A stretch of DNA of 5,731 nt from NCBI GenBank assembly GCA_946410535.1, contig CAMKAR010000148.1, forward strand, positions 1 to 5,731, in the 5' to 3' direction. The stretch is from an uncultured Bacteroidales bacterium. GTDB lineage: Bacteria > Bacteroidota > Bacteroidia > Bacteroidales > F082. Made by a program: the position numbers and the translations under genes. Position 1 is the stretch's first letter. Each line of letters starts with the position of its first letter. Of this stretch, positions 1 through 5,340 are shown in pieces. The notes under the pieces are model-generated. The model ran no database searches and was not told the origin of the DNA. It saw only the letters and a program-made list of their open reading frames with translations.

Positions 1-278
1 ATATAGCCTTCCTTGAAGGAGAGGTGCTTCATTTCGCCGCCTTGGCGGTTGGGGAAGCTGATGGTGCCGCTCTTGCTCATGTAGGTGTCGCACATCCATT
101 CCATGAGGTCGGAGTTGCCGTCGTCGTTAGATTTCACCTTGACGTAGATCTTGCCTCCACGTGTGGTTCCGGTGGGTTGACCTTCCACGTCGGTCTGTTG
201 GTTGAGTTCGTACCTTACGTACATCACTTCGCGTTCCTGAATGCCATCGGCATTGATCGTTACTGTTCTTGTAGCCAT
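1..278 (-). CDS. tssD: TssD (Hcp), T6SS inner tube protein, partial (3' end beyond window)
   Basis: Structural protein that forms hexameric rings and stacks into the inner tube of the type VI secretion system; the tube is fired out of the cell by sheath contraction. The first 92 residues are visible, starting from the ATG at 278-276 (MATRTVTINADGI). They match the Bacteroidetes-type TssD pattern: an N-terminal beta strand, a 'RYELNQQTD..G.P.GTTRGGKI.V' segment (about residues 22-46), then 'DLMEWMCDTYMSKSG' (57-71) and 'LSFKEGY' (86-92). The frame is open to position 1 and the C-terminus is missing; family members are usually about 130 residues, so roughly two thirds is seen. It is the last gene visible in the run tssH-tssB-tssC-tssD, 56 nt after tssC. 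The start is preceded by an A-rich stretch and no Shine-Dalgarno sequence, as is usual in Bacteroidetes. Identity rests on remembered family patterns plus context, which together are strong. Confidence 0.88.
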   Translation of the reverse strand, partial: MATRTVTINADGIQEREVMYVRYELNQQTDVEGQPTGTTRGGKIYVKVKSNDDGNSDLMEWMCDTYMSKSGTISFPNRQGGEMKHLSFKEGY

Positions 279-315
279 GTTGATTGTTGTTTTAATTGGT
301 TATTGAATGAATTGT

Positions 316-336
316 CGTGAAAACTCACGTTTTTTT
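316..336 (+). other. Small inverted repeat with T-run between tssC and tssD
   Basis: A perfect 5-bp inverted repeat (CGTGA at 316-320, TCACG at 325-329) with a 4-nt loop sits in the 56-nt gap between tssC and tssD, followed on the plus strand by seven Ts (330-336). Read on the plus strand it resembles a weak intrinsic terminator, but no gene is transcribed in that direction. On the coding (minus) strand the hairpin directly follows the tssC stop codon, with an A-run on its 5' side and no U-tract after it, so it should not terminate the operon. It could act as an RNA processing or stability element that separates tssC from the highly expressed tssD; this is inference. Confidence 0.35.
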
Positions 337-1717
337 ATTTTACGTTTTGGTCCCATTCGGCACCGGCATCGCCGTTGTGGCCGGTCAGCTCGATGAAGAA
401 GTTCTTTGCCGCAAAGAAGGGTTTGATTTCGACCTCAATCTTGATGTCCTTGGTCTTGGGGTCTTGGTCGAGTTTCTTTAAGGTGTAGCTTTCGATGAGT
501 TTGCCGGGACCTTTGTAGTCGCTGAGGAAGTCGTGGATGGCTTGCATCAGTTCGCCTTTCACTTGCGAGTTCCAGTTGATGAATGCCTCGTCGTTGAAGA
601 AGTTTTGGAACACCTTGCCGATCCAGTCGAATACACGGACGATGGGGTATTCCTGCAATCCTATCGTGGCGCCGTTGTAAAGCGATCGGTTGGAGAAGGC
701 CATAGTGCGACCGTCTTCCTCCACCATCGGGATGACACCCATGTCGATTAAGGCCGCTATTTCCGACTTGCGCAAGTCGAGGCGTGCGCCTTTCACGTTG
801 CTCAATGTGCCGTATTTCTTTCCGGCTGCGCCTTGGGCGATGACAATCTCTTCGGTGTTGGTCATGCGTCCGGCCAAGGCTGCCGATCCAGGGATGTAGA
901 GGTCGTCGTCTTCATCGGCCTGCTCCGACCGTTTTCTTCCAAGAAGGTAGTTGCAGGTCATGATGACGTTGGCAAGATGGGCGTCTTGCCCTTGCAGGCT
1001 GGCTTTGTCGAGGGCATCCTTCAGCATGCCGAAATCAGGAATGTCCCTGAAGTCAGTCACCATGATGACCTTGTTGCGATAGGCGGTGTCGGCCCACATT
1101 CTTATGGTGGTGGCATCGCCGAGGTAGCCTGGCACAACGAGGAGTGAGTAATTGTTCTTCAGGTTCAAGCGGTCGTAGTATTGCTCCAATTCCTCTCTGA
1201 TGGCCTTGGTGTCGTCGGAGTCGTGTGTCGTCAATTCCTTCTTGTTGACGTTCATCAAGGTGATGCAGTCGATCTTACCTTGTCCGGCGTTGGCGAAGAA
1301 TGAATCGAGCGTGCGGTAGGTGACTTCAAGGCTGTTGATTGCTTCATGGATGGCGGCGAGGTTGTCTCTCATGTTGTCCTCGGCCTTGTTGCGTCGGCCT
1401 ATACAATCGTCGATGATTTCCATCGGGTTGGGATTGCCGCTCTCCAACAGTTCAATCCAAAGCTGCAATTCGTTTTTGAGTTTCTTCCGTGAATCAACAT
1501 AGGCCGAGTCGGAGAGGAAGATGTTTTTCACGGCTTTCTTGCGCGGATCCATGTTCTCGGCGCCTTTGATAAGGCCCTTGATCATTTGGAATCCGCCGAA
1601 GTTTTCCAAACTGCCCAGGCTGTCTTTCAGAAGCCTGTCGGGATTCTCTATTCTTTGTCTTTCTTGAAGTTCAGGGCCAACGGCCTGCACTTCTTTTTTC
1701 AATTCTTCAGTAGCCAT
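335..1717 (-). CDS. tssC: TssC, T6SS contractile sheath large subunit
   Basis: Large subunit of the T6SS contractile sheath (VipB in Vibrio). It intertwines with TssB to form the cytoplasmic sheath whose contraction drives the TssD tube outward. The protein has 460 residues from the ATG at 1717-1715 (MATEELKKEVQAV); the frame extends two codons upstream to a TTG, but ATG fits better. Visible landmarks are a helical N-terminal region (1-140), a central alpha/beta part with 'YSLLVVPGYLGDATTIRMWADTAYRNKVIMVTDF' (about 190-223), an acidic loop EQADEDDD (265-272), and a C-terminal strand-rich end 'IKIEVEIKPFFAAKNFFIELTGH' (425-447), which matches the TssC C-terminus that packs in the sheath core. 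The length suits the family. It lies 19 nt after tssB, as expected for subunits needed in equal amounts. The protein is of the divergent Bacteroidetes (T6SSiii) type. No frameshift or odd composition is seen. Confidence 0.9.
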   Translation of the reverse strand: MATEELKKEVQAVGPELQERQRIENPDRLLKDSLGSLENFGGFQMIKGLIKGAENMDPRKKAVKNIFLSDSAYVDSRKKLKNELQLWIELLESGNPNPMEIIDDCIGRRNKAEDNMRDNLAAIHEAINSLEVTYRTLDSFFANAGQGKIDCITLMNVNKKELTTHDSDDTKAIREELEQYYDRLNLKNNYSLLVVPGYLGDATTIRMWADTAYRNKVIMVTDFRDIPDFGMLKDALDKASLQGQDAHLANVIMTCNYLLGRKRSEQADEDDDLYIPGSAALAGRMTNTEEIVIAQGAAGKKYGTLSNVKGARLDLRKSEIAALIDMGVIPMVEEDGRTMAFSNRSLYNGATIGLQEYPIVRVFDWIGKVFQNFFNDEAFINWNSQVKGELMQAIHDFLSDYKGPGKLIESYTLKKLDQDPKTKDIKIEVEIKPFFAAKNFFIELTGHNGDAGAEWDQNVK

Positions 1718-1736
1718 AGTCAAAAGTTCTTAAGGG

Positions 1737-2195
1737 TTATTTATCAGCTTCTTCAAGTTCGGCCAGCAAGGCTTTCAGTGCATTGGCGAGATTGCCGCGT
1801 GCGGCTTCGTCTTTCAAGGCATTGCGTAGCGTTTTGTTCTTTTCCAATTGTGCGATGACTGCGTTCAAAGCGTCGATTTTGCCTTTCTCCAACCCGAGAA
1901 GCGCACTCTGTTCGATGAGCTGCTCGTCCTCGAAGTCCTTGATTGATTTGAATTCGAAGTCTTCATAGGCCGTCCCGCCTTCTTCGGTCTCAAGTTCGAT
2001 GCCTTCCTTGTTGGGGCGATAGTGCTCGAACACGTCTTTCATGCTTTTGGGCTTGAATCCTTCGCGTTCTTCGTCGGTATCGGGAGCATCGTCGGTGAAC
2101 TGGTCTGCATAAAGCGTCCTGTTTTGCGGGAATTCGATAATGCCGTCTTGGGCGTCGGCATCCAATACTTTACTGATTACAGTTTTCTTTGCCAT
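1737..2195 (-). CDS. tssB: TssB, T6SS contractile sheath small subunit
   Basis: Small sheath subunit (VipA in Vibrio), partner of TssC in the cytoplasmic contractile sheath. It has 152 residues from ATG 2195-2193 (MAKKTVISKVLDAD). An acidic, probably flexible stretch lies at 30-46 (DQFTDDAPDTDEEREGF). It is followed by 'KPKSMKDVFEHYRP' (48-61), a strand pair around 'GIELETEEGG..YEDFEFKSIKDFEDEQLIEQSALL' (65-100) that matches the conserved TssB segment where a beta region leads into 'F.S..DF..E.L..QS..L', and a C-terminal helical region rich in Leu/Lys/Glu (103-152, including QLEKNKTLRNALKDE). It is far from proteobacterial TssB in sequence but fits the Bacteroidetes form. It begins 22 nt after tssH and ends 19 nt before tssC. 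The region before the start is A-rich (AAAAACATCAAACACT) with no clear Shine-Dalgarno sequence. Assignment relies on this pattern plus the adjacent tssC and tssH. Confidence 0.87.
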   Translation of the reverse strand: MAKKTVISKVLDADAQDGIIEFPQNRTLYADQFTDDAPDTDEEREGFKPKSMKDVFEHYRPNKEGIELETEEGGTAYEDFEFKSIKDFEDEQLIEQSALLGLEKGKIDALNAVIAQLEKNKTLRNALKDEAARGNLANALKALLAELEEADK

Positions 2196-2217
2196 AGTGT
2201 TTGATGTTTTTATGTTG

Positions 2218-4500
2218 TTATTGCTTGTCTTCCGTTTCGGGTGTGTCGATTTCCCATAGGATTTCCTTCTTTTCTTCGTCGTATTTCATCGTCACGGTGT
2301 CGCCTGGGCAAATGTCGCCTGCGATGATGAGCTTCGAGAGCGGCCTGCGAATCTCCTTGCGGATGATGCCCAAAATGGGGCGTGCGCCATAGTGGGCATT
2401 GAAACCAACTTTGGTGATATATTTCCTCGCGCTTTCGTCGATTTCGAGCTTGATGTTCTGCTCGTTAAGGGTCTTCAATAGGCTCTTGATGTGGATGTCG
2501 AAAATGCGGTCAATCATCGCTTCAGTGATGGGCGAGAAGGGGACGATTTCTGTCAAGCGGGCCAGGAACTCGGGACGGAACTGCCCTTGCATCACTTCAA
2601 GCAGTTGGTCGTGGGTGGGCACCTTGCCTTCACCAAAAGCCTTGAAAATGTAGTCGCTGCCGATGTTGGAGGTGAAGATGATGAGTGCGTTGGAGAAGTC
2701 GCCCACGCGCCCAAGGCGGTCGTGCAGCTTGCCTTCGTCGAGGATTTGCAGGAAAAGGTCGAACACCGACCGATGTGCCTTCTCGATTTCGTCGAACAAG
2801 ACGACTGAATAAGGATGCTGGCGGATTTGGTTGACTAACAAACCGCCTTCTTCGTAGCCCACGTAGCCAGGAGGCGCACCATAAAGCAGGGCCACAGAGT
2901 GTTCTTCCTTGTATTCCGACATGTCGAAGCGGAGCATGGCGGTCTCGTCGTTGAAAAGGAATTCGGCCAACGACTTGGCCAATTCGGTCTTGCCTGTGCC
3001 CGTTGGGCCGAGGAAGAAAAACGAGCCGATGGGTTGCCCTTTCTTGTTGAGGCCCGAACGCGACTCAAAGATGGCATCGAGGATGCTCTTGATGGCGTGG
3101 TTTTGTCCTACGACACGGTTGTGCAGGATCTCCTCTGCGTTCGATAATTTCTGGCGCTCCTCCGACTGGATGTTGCCCATTGGGATGCCAGTCATTTTGG
3201 AGACCACATTGCGCACGGCTTCCTTTTGGAGTTTCTCCTGCTTGGCAACCATTCCTTCCGAAAGCGTTGCCATCTCGTTGGCGATCTTAACCGAGGCCAT
3301 GGCGCGGTCAAGCAAGTCCAAAGCTGAGGCGGGGAGCCTGCGATCGGGCATGTATCGCTTGGCGAGGCGCACAATCTCGGCCGGCACGTCTTCTTCGATG
3401 GCAAGGTGATGGTATTGCTCGTAGCTTACAAGTTTCGATTTGATGATTTCAATGGCTTGTTGCCCGTCAGGCTCCTCAATGTTGATTTTCTCGAAATAAG
3501 CGGTGAATTCCTTGTCTTTTTCGATGTCTTTGGTGTAGCCGTCAACTGTGGTTGTGCAAAGGAATTGTAGTTGGTTTTTGGAAAGCAGTTTTTTGATGGC
3601 GGGCAGCAATCCGTTCAGCACCGACTGCTTGTCTTCGACGCGGTGGAAGTTCTCGATGACCAATAATGGTTGCTCCATGCTTGTCAGGTTTTCGACGACG
3701 GCCTTGAATCGGTCTTCAATCTCGCCTTTGTAGCTCACGCCCTGGCTGATGGTAATCAAGTCAAGTTCGAACGGTTGGAGCTTTTCGAGCGAATTAGGCA
3801 CTTTTTTGTCGCGCAAACGCTGCAAGATGCTGTTGATAAGACTGGTTTTGCCTACTCCCGTTTCGCCAACGATCAGCACATTGGCCCTGTCCTTGCGAGC
3901 CAGAACCTCAATAAGGGAAAGGATTTCATTGTCGAAACCGATGGGAGCCGTTTCGGGAACGTAGTCGATCATTGGGAGGCAATAGTCGCCCATGTTGTTC
4001 CCCGACACCTTATTATTAATATCAAAAGACGCACTATTTCTTACAACTGGTTTGGCAACGCCATCTGATTGCAACGTTTCCAGTACTTTCTCGGCTTGAA
4101 GCGGTAATGTTTTCAGTTGCTCGTAGGTGAACCCGATGCCTGGTGTGACAAGTGAAGCCAAAAGACACACCGCATTGATGCCCTCAAGCCCATATTTCTC
4201 GCTGATTTCGATGGCTTCTTTGACTACACTTTCTGATTCGCGCGCGAGTTCTACACCTTTCATCGGATAAGGCGACTTCTCGCATTGTTGCATTCGCATG
4301 TCGGCCCAGTCGACAAGATAATAGTAATCCTCATCGAGCGTGTCCTCAATGAAGTTGACCAATCCGGCGCTCTTGTGCAGAAGTGCTCTGAGCAGGTGTG
4401 CCGGTTCTATCTTGGGCGACTTGTTGTCGTTGGCAAACGACTGCGCAATATGCAGCAAGTCGAATGGCATGTTTTCTAATAATTTGGTATATTTGTCCAT
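2218..4500 (-). CDS. tssH: TssH (ClpV-type) AAA+ ATPase, T6SS sheath recycling; degenerate first ATPase domain
   Basis: Hexameric Hsp100/ClpB-type unfoldase that, in known T6SSs, disassembles contracted TssB-TssC sheaths for reuse in the cytoplasm. It has 760 residues from ATG 4500-4498 (MDKYTKLLEN); an upstream in-frame TTG at 4521 would overlap the preceding gene and is not preferred. In order: a Clp N-like helical domain (about 1-145); a linker; D1 with Walker A GETGVGKT (212-219) and pore loop SYKGE (256-260); a short connector (about 396-430) where ClpB has its long coiled-coil M domain; D2 with Walker A GPTGTGKT (498-505), pore loop PPGYVGY (543-549), Walker B VVLFDE (566-571), Arg finger FRPEFLAR (641-648) and sensor 2 GARP (705-708). 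D1 is odd: Walker B reads LLVIENFH (279-286), not hhhhDE, and the usual RRF Arg-finger site reads AYF (334-336). D1 therefore probably binds but does not hydrolyse ATP. At 760 residues it is shorter than proteobacterial ClpV (roughly 850-900). ClpB is unlikely, given the tssB/tssC neighbours and the reduced M domain. Confidence 0.9.
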   Translation of the reverse strand: MDKYTKLLENMPFDLLHIAQSFANDNKSPKIEPAHLLRALLHKSAGLVNFIEDTLDEDYYYLVDWADMRMQQCEKSPYPMKGVELARESESVVKEAIEISEKYGLEGINAVCLLASLVTPGIGFTYEQLKTLPLQAEKVLETLQSDGVAKPVVRNSASFDINNKVSGNNMGDYCLPMIDYVPETAPIGFDNEILSLIEVLARKDRANVLIVGETGVGKTSLINSILQRLRDKKVPNSLEKLQPFELDLITISQGVSYKGEIEDRFKAVVENLTSMEQPLLVIENFHRVEDKQSVLNGLLPAIKKLLSKNQLQFLCTTTVDGYTKDIEKDKEFTAYFEKINIEEPDGQQAIEIIKSKLVSYEQYHHLAIEEDVPAEIVRLAKRYMPDRRLPASALDLLDRAMASVKIANEMATLSEGMVAKQEKLQKEAVRNVVSKMTGIPMGNIQSEERQKLSNAEEILHNRVVGQNHAIKSILDAIFESRSGLNKKGQPIGSFFFLGPTGTGKTELAKSLAEFLFNDETAMLRFDMSEYKEEHSVALLYGAPPGYVGYEEGGLLVNQIRQHPYSVVLFDEIEKAHRSVFDLFLQILDEGKLHDRLGRVGDFSNALIIFTSNIGSDYIFKAFGEGKVPTHDQLLEVMQGQFRPEFLARLTEIVPFSPITEAMIDRIFDIHIKSLLKTLNEQNIKLEIDESARKYITKVGFNAHYGARPILGIIRKEIRRPLSKLIIAGDICPGDTVTMKYDEEKKEILWEIDTPETEDKQ

Positions 4501-4513
4501 GTATGTTGGTTTG

Positions 4514-5065
4514 TTATACAAGAGTCAAACAATTTGCAGGGATAAAGGCAATGGCAACGGCGGCAATGCCGTCAATCTGAACAACGACGCGTTTGTTTTT
4601 ACTGATGCGTTTGATTGTGCCTTCAACGCCTGCAAAATAGCCATCAATCACTTTGCAACGTTTTCCACTGATGCTTTGGATTTCGTCATAGTTCAGGAAG
4701 AATACCCTGTCATCTTGTACCGATGCGACTTTCATGAAGTTGTCCATCTGTTTGGTAGGAACGGTGATAATTTCCGCGATGCCATCGTCGTGTTTAGACT
4801 TTTTCATCATGTATCTCATGGGCGAAAACTCTTTTCGCGTCATTTTTAATTCGGTCAAGATGGCCTGCGATGTATGGACGAAAATCAGGTTGTTAATGGC
4901 TGGCAACAGTAGGCGTTTTTTCCCTTCGTTTTTTGTTTCCACCAATTCGTAACGCATAGGTAGGAAATTCTCAATGTTTAATTGGTCAAGCAATACCTTG
5001 ATTTTTAGTTCTCTATGGTATGTTACACGCATAGGAAACCATAGGACTTCATCCTTTGTAACCAT
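4514..5065 (-). CDS. UpxY-like NusG-family transcription antiterminator
   Basis: A specialised NusG paralog resembling the UpxY antiterminators of Bacteroides capsule loci, which bind RNA polymerase and let it read through long operons. It has 183 residues from ATG 5065-5063 (MVTKDEVLWFPMRVTYHREL). The NGN domain spans about 7-112: the opening 'LWFPMRVTYHRELKIKVLLDQLNIENFLPM' is the typical UpxY-like start, and 'PAINNLIFVHTS' (55-66) matches the conserved 'P.F.NYVFV' strand. A C-terminal KOW domain spans about 133-163 (SGKRCKVIDGYFAGVEGTIKRI), with the usual G-x-V-x-(I/V)-x-x-G-x-F-x-G-x-E-G layout. The frame is open upstream to a TTG at 5128, which would add 21 mostly hydrophobic residues; the ATG fits the NGN alignment better. 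The stop lies 13 nt before tssH, so it heads the T6SS operon. By analogy it probably promotes elongation through this operon; acting on another locus in trans is the alternative. Family call is confident, target is inferred. Confidence 0.85.
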   Translation of the reverse strand: MVTKDEVLWFPMRVTYHRELKIKVLLDQLNIENFLPMRYELVETKNEGKKRLLLPAINNLIFVHTSQAILTELKMTRKEFSPMRYMMKKSKHDDGIAEIITVPTKQMDNFMKVASVQDDRVFFLNYDEIQSISGKRCKVIDGYFAGVEGTIKRISKNKRVVVQIDGIAAVAIAFIPANCLTLV

Positions 5066-5101
5066 GGGCAAGCGCAAAGAATAAATGAAAAAGAAGAGGG
5101 A

Positions 5102-5124
5102 CACCGCACTTATTTCATGCAGTG
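5102..5124 (-). promoter_or_regulatory. Leader hairpin upstream of the NusG-like gene
   Basis: On the minus strand CACTGCA (5124-5118) pairs with TGCGGTG (5108-5102) across a 9-nt loop, giving 7 pairs with one U-G wobble. It is followed by a C/U-rich run (UCCCUCUUCUUUUU) that leads to the ATG at 5065. A stem followed by a U-rich stretch could work as a pause site or weak attenuator, or as an RNA recruitment element for an antiterminator. The U-tract starts several bases after the stem, so it is not a textbook terminator. The structure is seen in the sequence; the function is inferred. Confidence 0.35.
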
Positions 5125-5203
5125 GCAATTCGATTTTTCTTGTCTATTAAATCTATTCATTTTGCGCTGATTTCCAGCTACATTGATGAATGGACATAGT
5201 CTG

Positions 5204-5218
5204 TTCTTCCTTGAAGAA
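5204..5218 (-). repeat. Short inverted repeat in the leader region
   Basis: TTCTTC (5204-5209) and GAAGAA (5213-5218) are exact inverted repeats separated by 3 nt. On the minus strand they would form a 6-bp hairpin with only two G-C pairs, just downstream of the candidate promoter. It could be a 5'-end stabilising hairpin or a protein-binding palindrome, or chance in purine/pyrimidine-rich DNA. Confidence 0.25.
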
Positions 5219-5232
5219 GGGAATATCGTTTG

Positions 5233-5240
5233 CAAAAATA
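5233..5240 (-). promoter_or_regulatory. Candidate Bacteroidetes -7 promoter element (TATTTTTG)
   Basis: Read on the minus strand, the eight bases exactly match the Bacteroidetes primary-sigma -7 consensus TAnnTTTG. The expected -33 TTTG/TTG at the usual spacing is not clear: the nearest likeness is TTTCG at 5260-5256, with short spacing, and a TTG at 5252-5250 is too close. The site lies between the upstream gene's terminator and the NusG-like gene, the right place to start the T6SS operon transcript. It is the only full -7 match found in this intergenic region, but the background is T-rich. Confidence 0.35.
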
Positions 5241-5284
5241 GAAAAAATACAATAACGAAAGCCCTGTTAAAGAGAAAAAAAAAC

Positions 5285-5323
5285 AAAAAAAGATGCGCCG
5301 TTGTAATTGGCACATCTTTTTTT
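5285..5323 (-). terminator. Intrinsic terminator of the S9 peptidase gene
   Basis: Inverted repeat with 15-nt arms (5285-5299 and 5309-5323) and a 9-nt loop. The core on the minus strand is GATGTGCC pairing with GGCGCATC, including one U-G wobble, flanked by seven A-T pairs, and the 3' side runs into a long U-rich tail (TTTTTTTGTTTTTTTTTC). The wobble is a C-A mismatch on the plus strand, so the hairpin is better formed on the minus strand. It begins 17 nt after the peptidase stop codon. It separates the peptidase transcript from the T6SS operon. Confidence 0.85.
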
Positions 5324-5340
5324 GGTAGAAACAAGTCAAA

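Larger units (their letters stand above)
5066..5284 (-). promoter_or_regulatory. AT-rich intergenic/leader region ahead of the T6SS operon
   Basis: Non-coding stretch between the S9 peptidase terminator and the NusG-like gene. It is AT-rich compared with the genes on both sides and contains long A/T runs. Open frames crossing it start at TTG and encode low-complexity Phe/Leu tracts derived from poly-T, so no gene is supported. Read on the minus strand it holds a candidate promoter (5233-5240), a weak 6-bp inverted repeat (5204-5218) and a stronger 7-bp stem (5102-5124) followed by a pyrimidine-rich run up to the start codon. If the promoter is right, the mRNA leader is about 160 nt, long enough for recruitment or attenuation control by a NusG-family protein. 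Confidence 0.5.

Noticed and set aside
8..18. 11-mer CTTCCTTGAAG shared with 5206-5216
   Set aside because: One copy is in tssD coding sequence and the other in the leader, over 5 kb apart with no extended similarity. It is probably chance.
24..320. Plus-strand open frame of 98 codons opposite tssD
   Set aside because: It is antisense to a well-matched tssD. Its composition (Val/His/Ala-rich) reflects the codon pattern of the minus-strand gene and it matches no family I recognise.
2899..3409. Long plus-strand frames opposite tssH (including a 166-codon one)
   Set aside because: They are shadows of the tssH reading frame, which carries clear AAA+ motifs throughout; no domain is recognisable in the antisense products.
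5071..5079. TATTCTTTG on the minus strand as a second -7 promoter box
   Set aside because: It has 3 nt instead of 2 between TA and TTTG and lies 5 nt from the start codon, too close to give a normal transcript start.
5102..5108. Resemblance of the TGCGGTG stem arm to the RfaH ops element (GGCGGTAGnnTG)
   Set aside because: Only the GCGGT core is shared, which is too short to mean anything, and UpxY-type proteins are not known to use ops.
5110..5334. Minus-strand open frame of 74 codons in the intergenic region
   Set aside because: It starts at TTG inside the terminator stem region, is dominated by Phe/Leu tracts from poly-T, and overlaps the terminator and the candidate promoter. It is not a credible gene.
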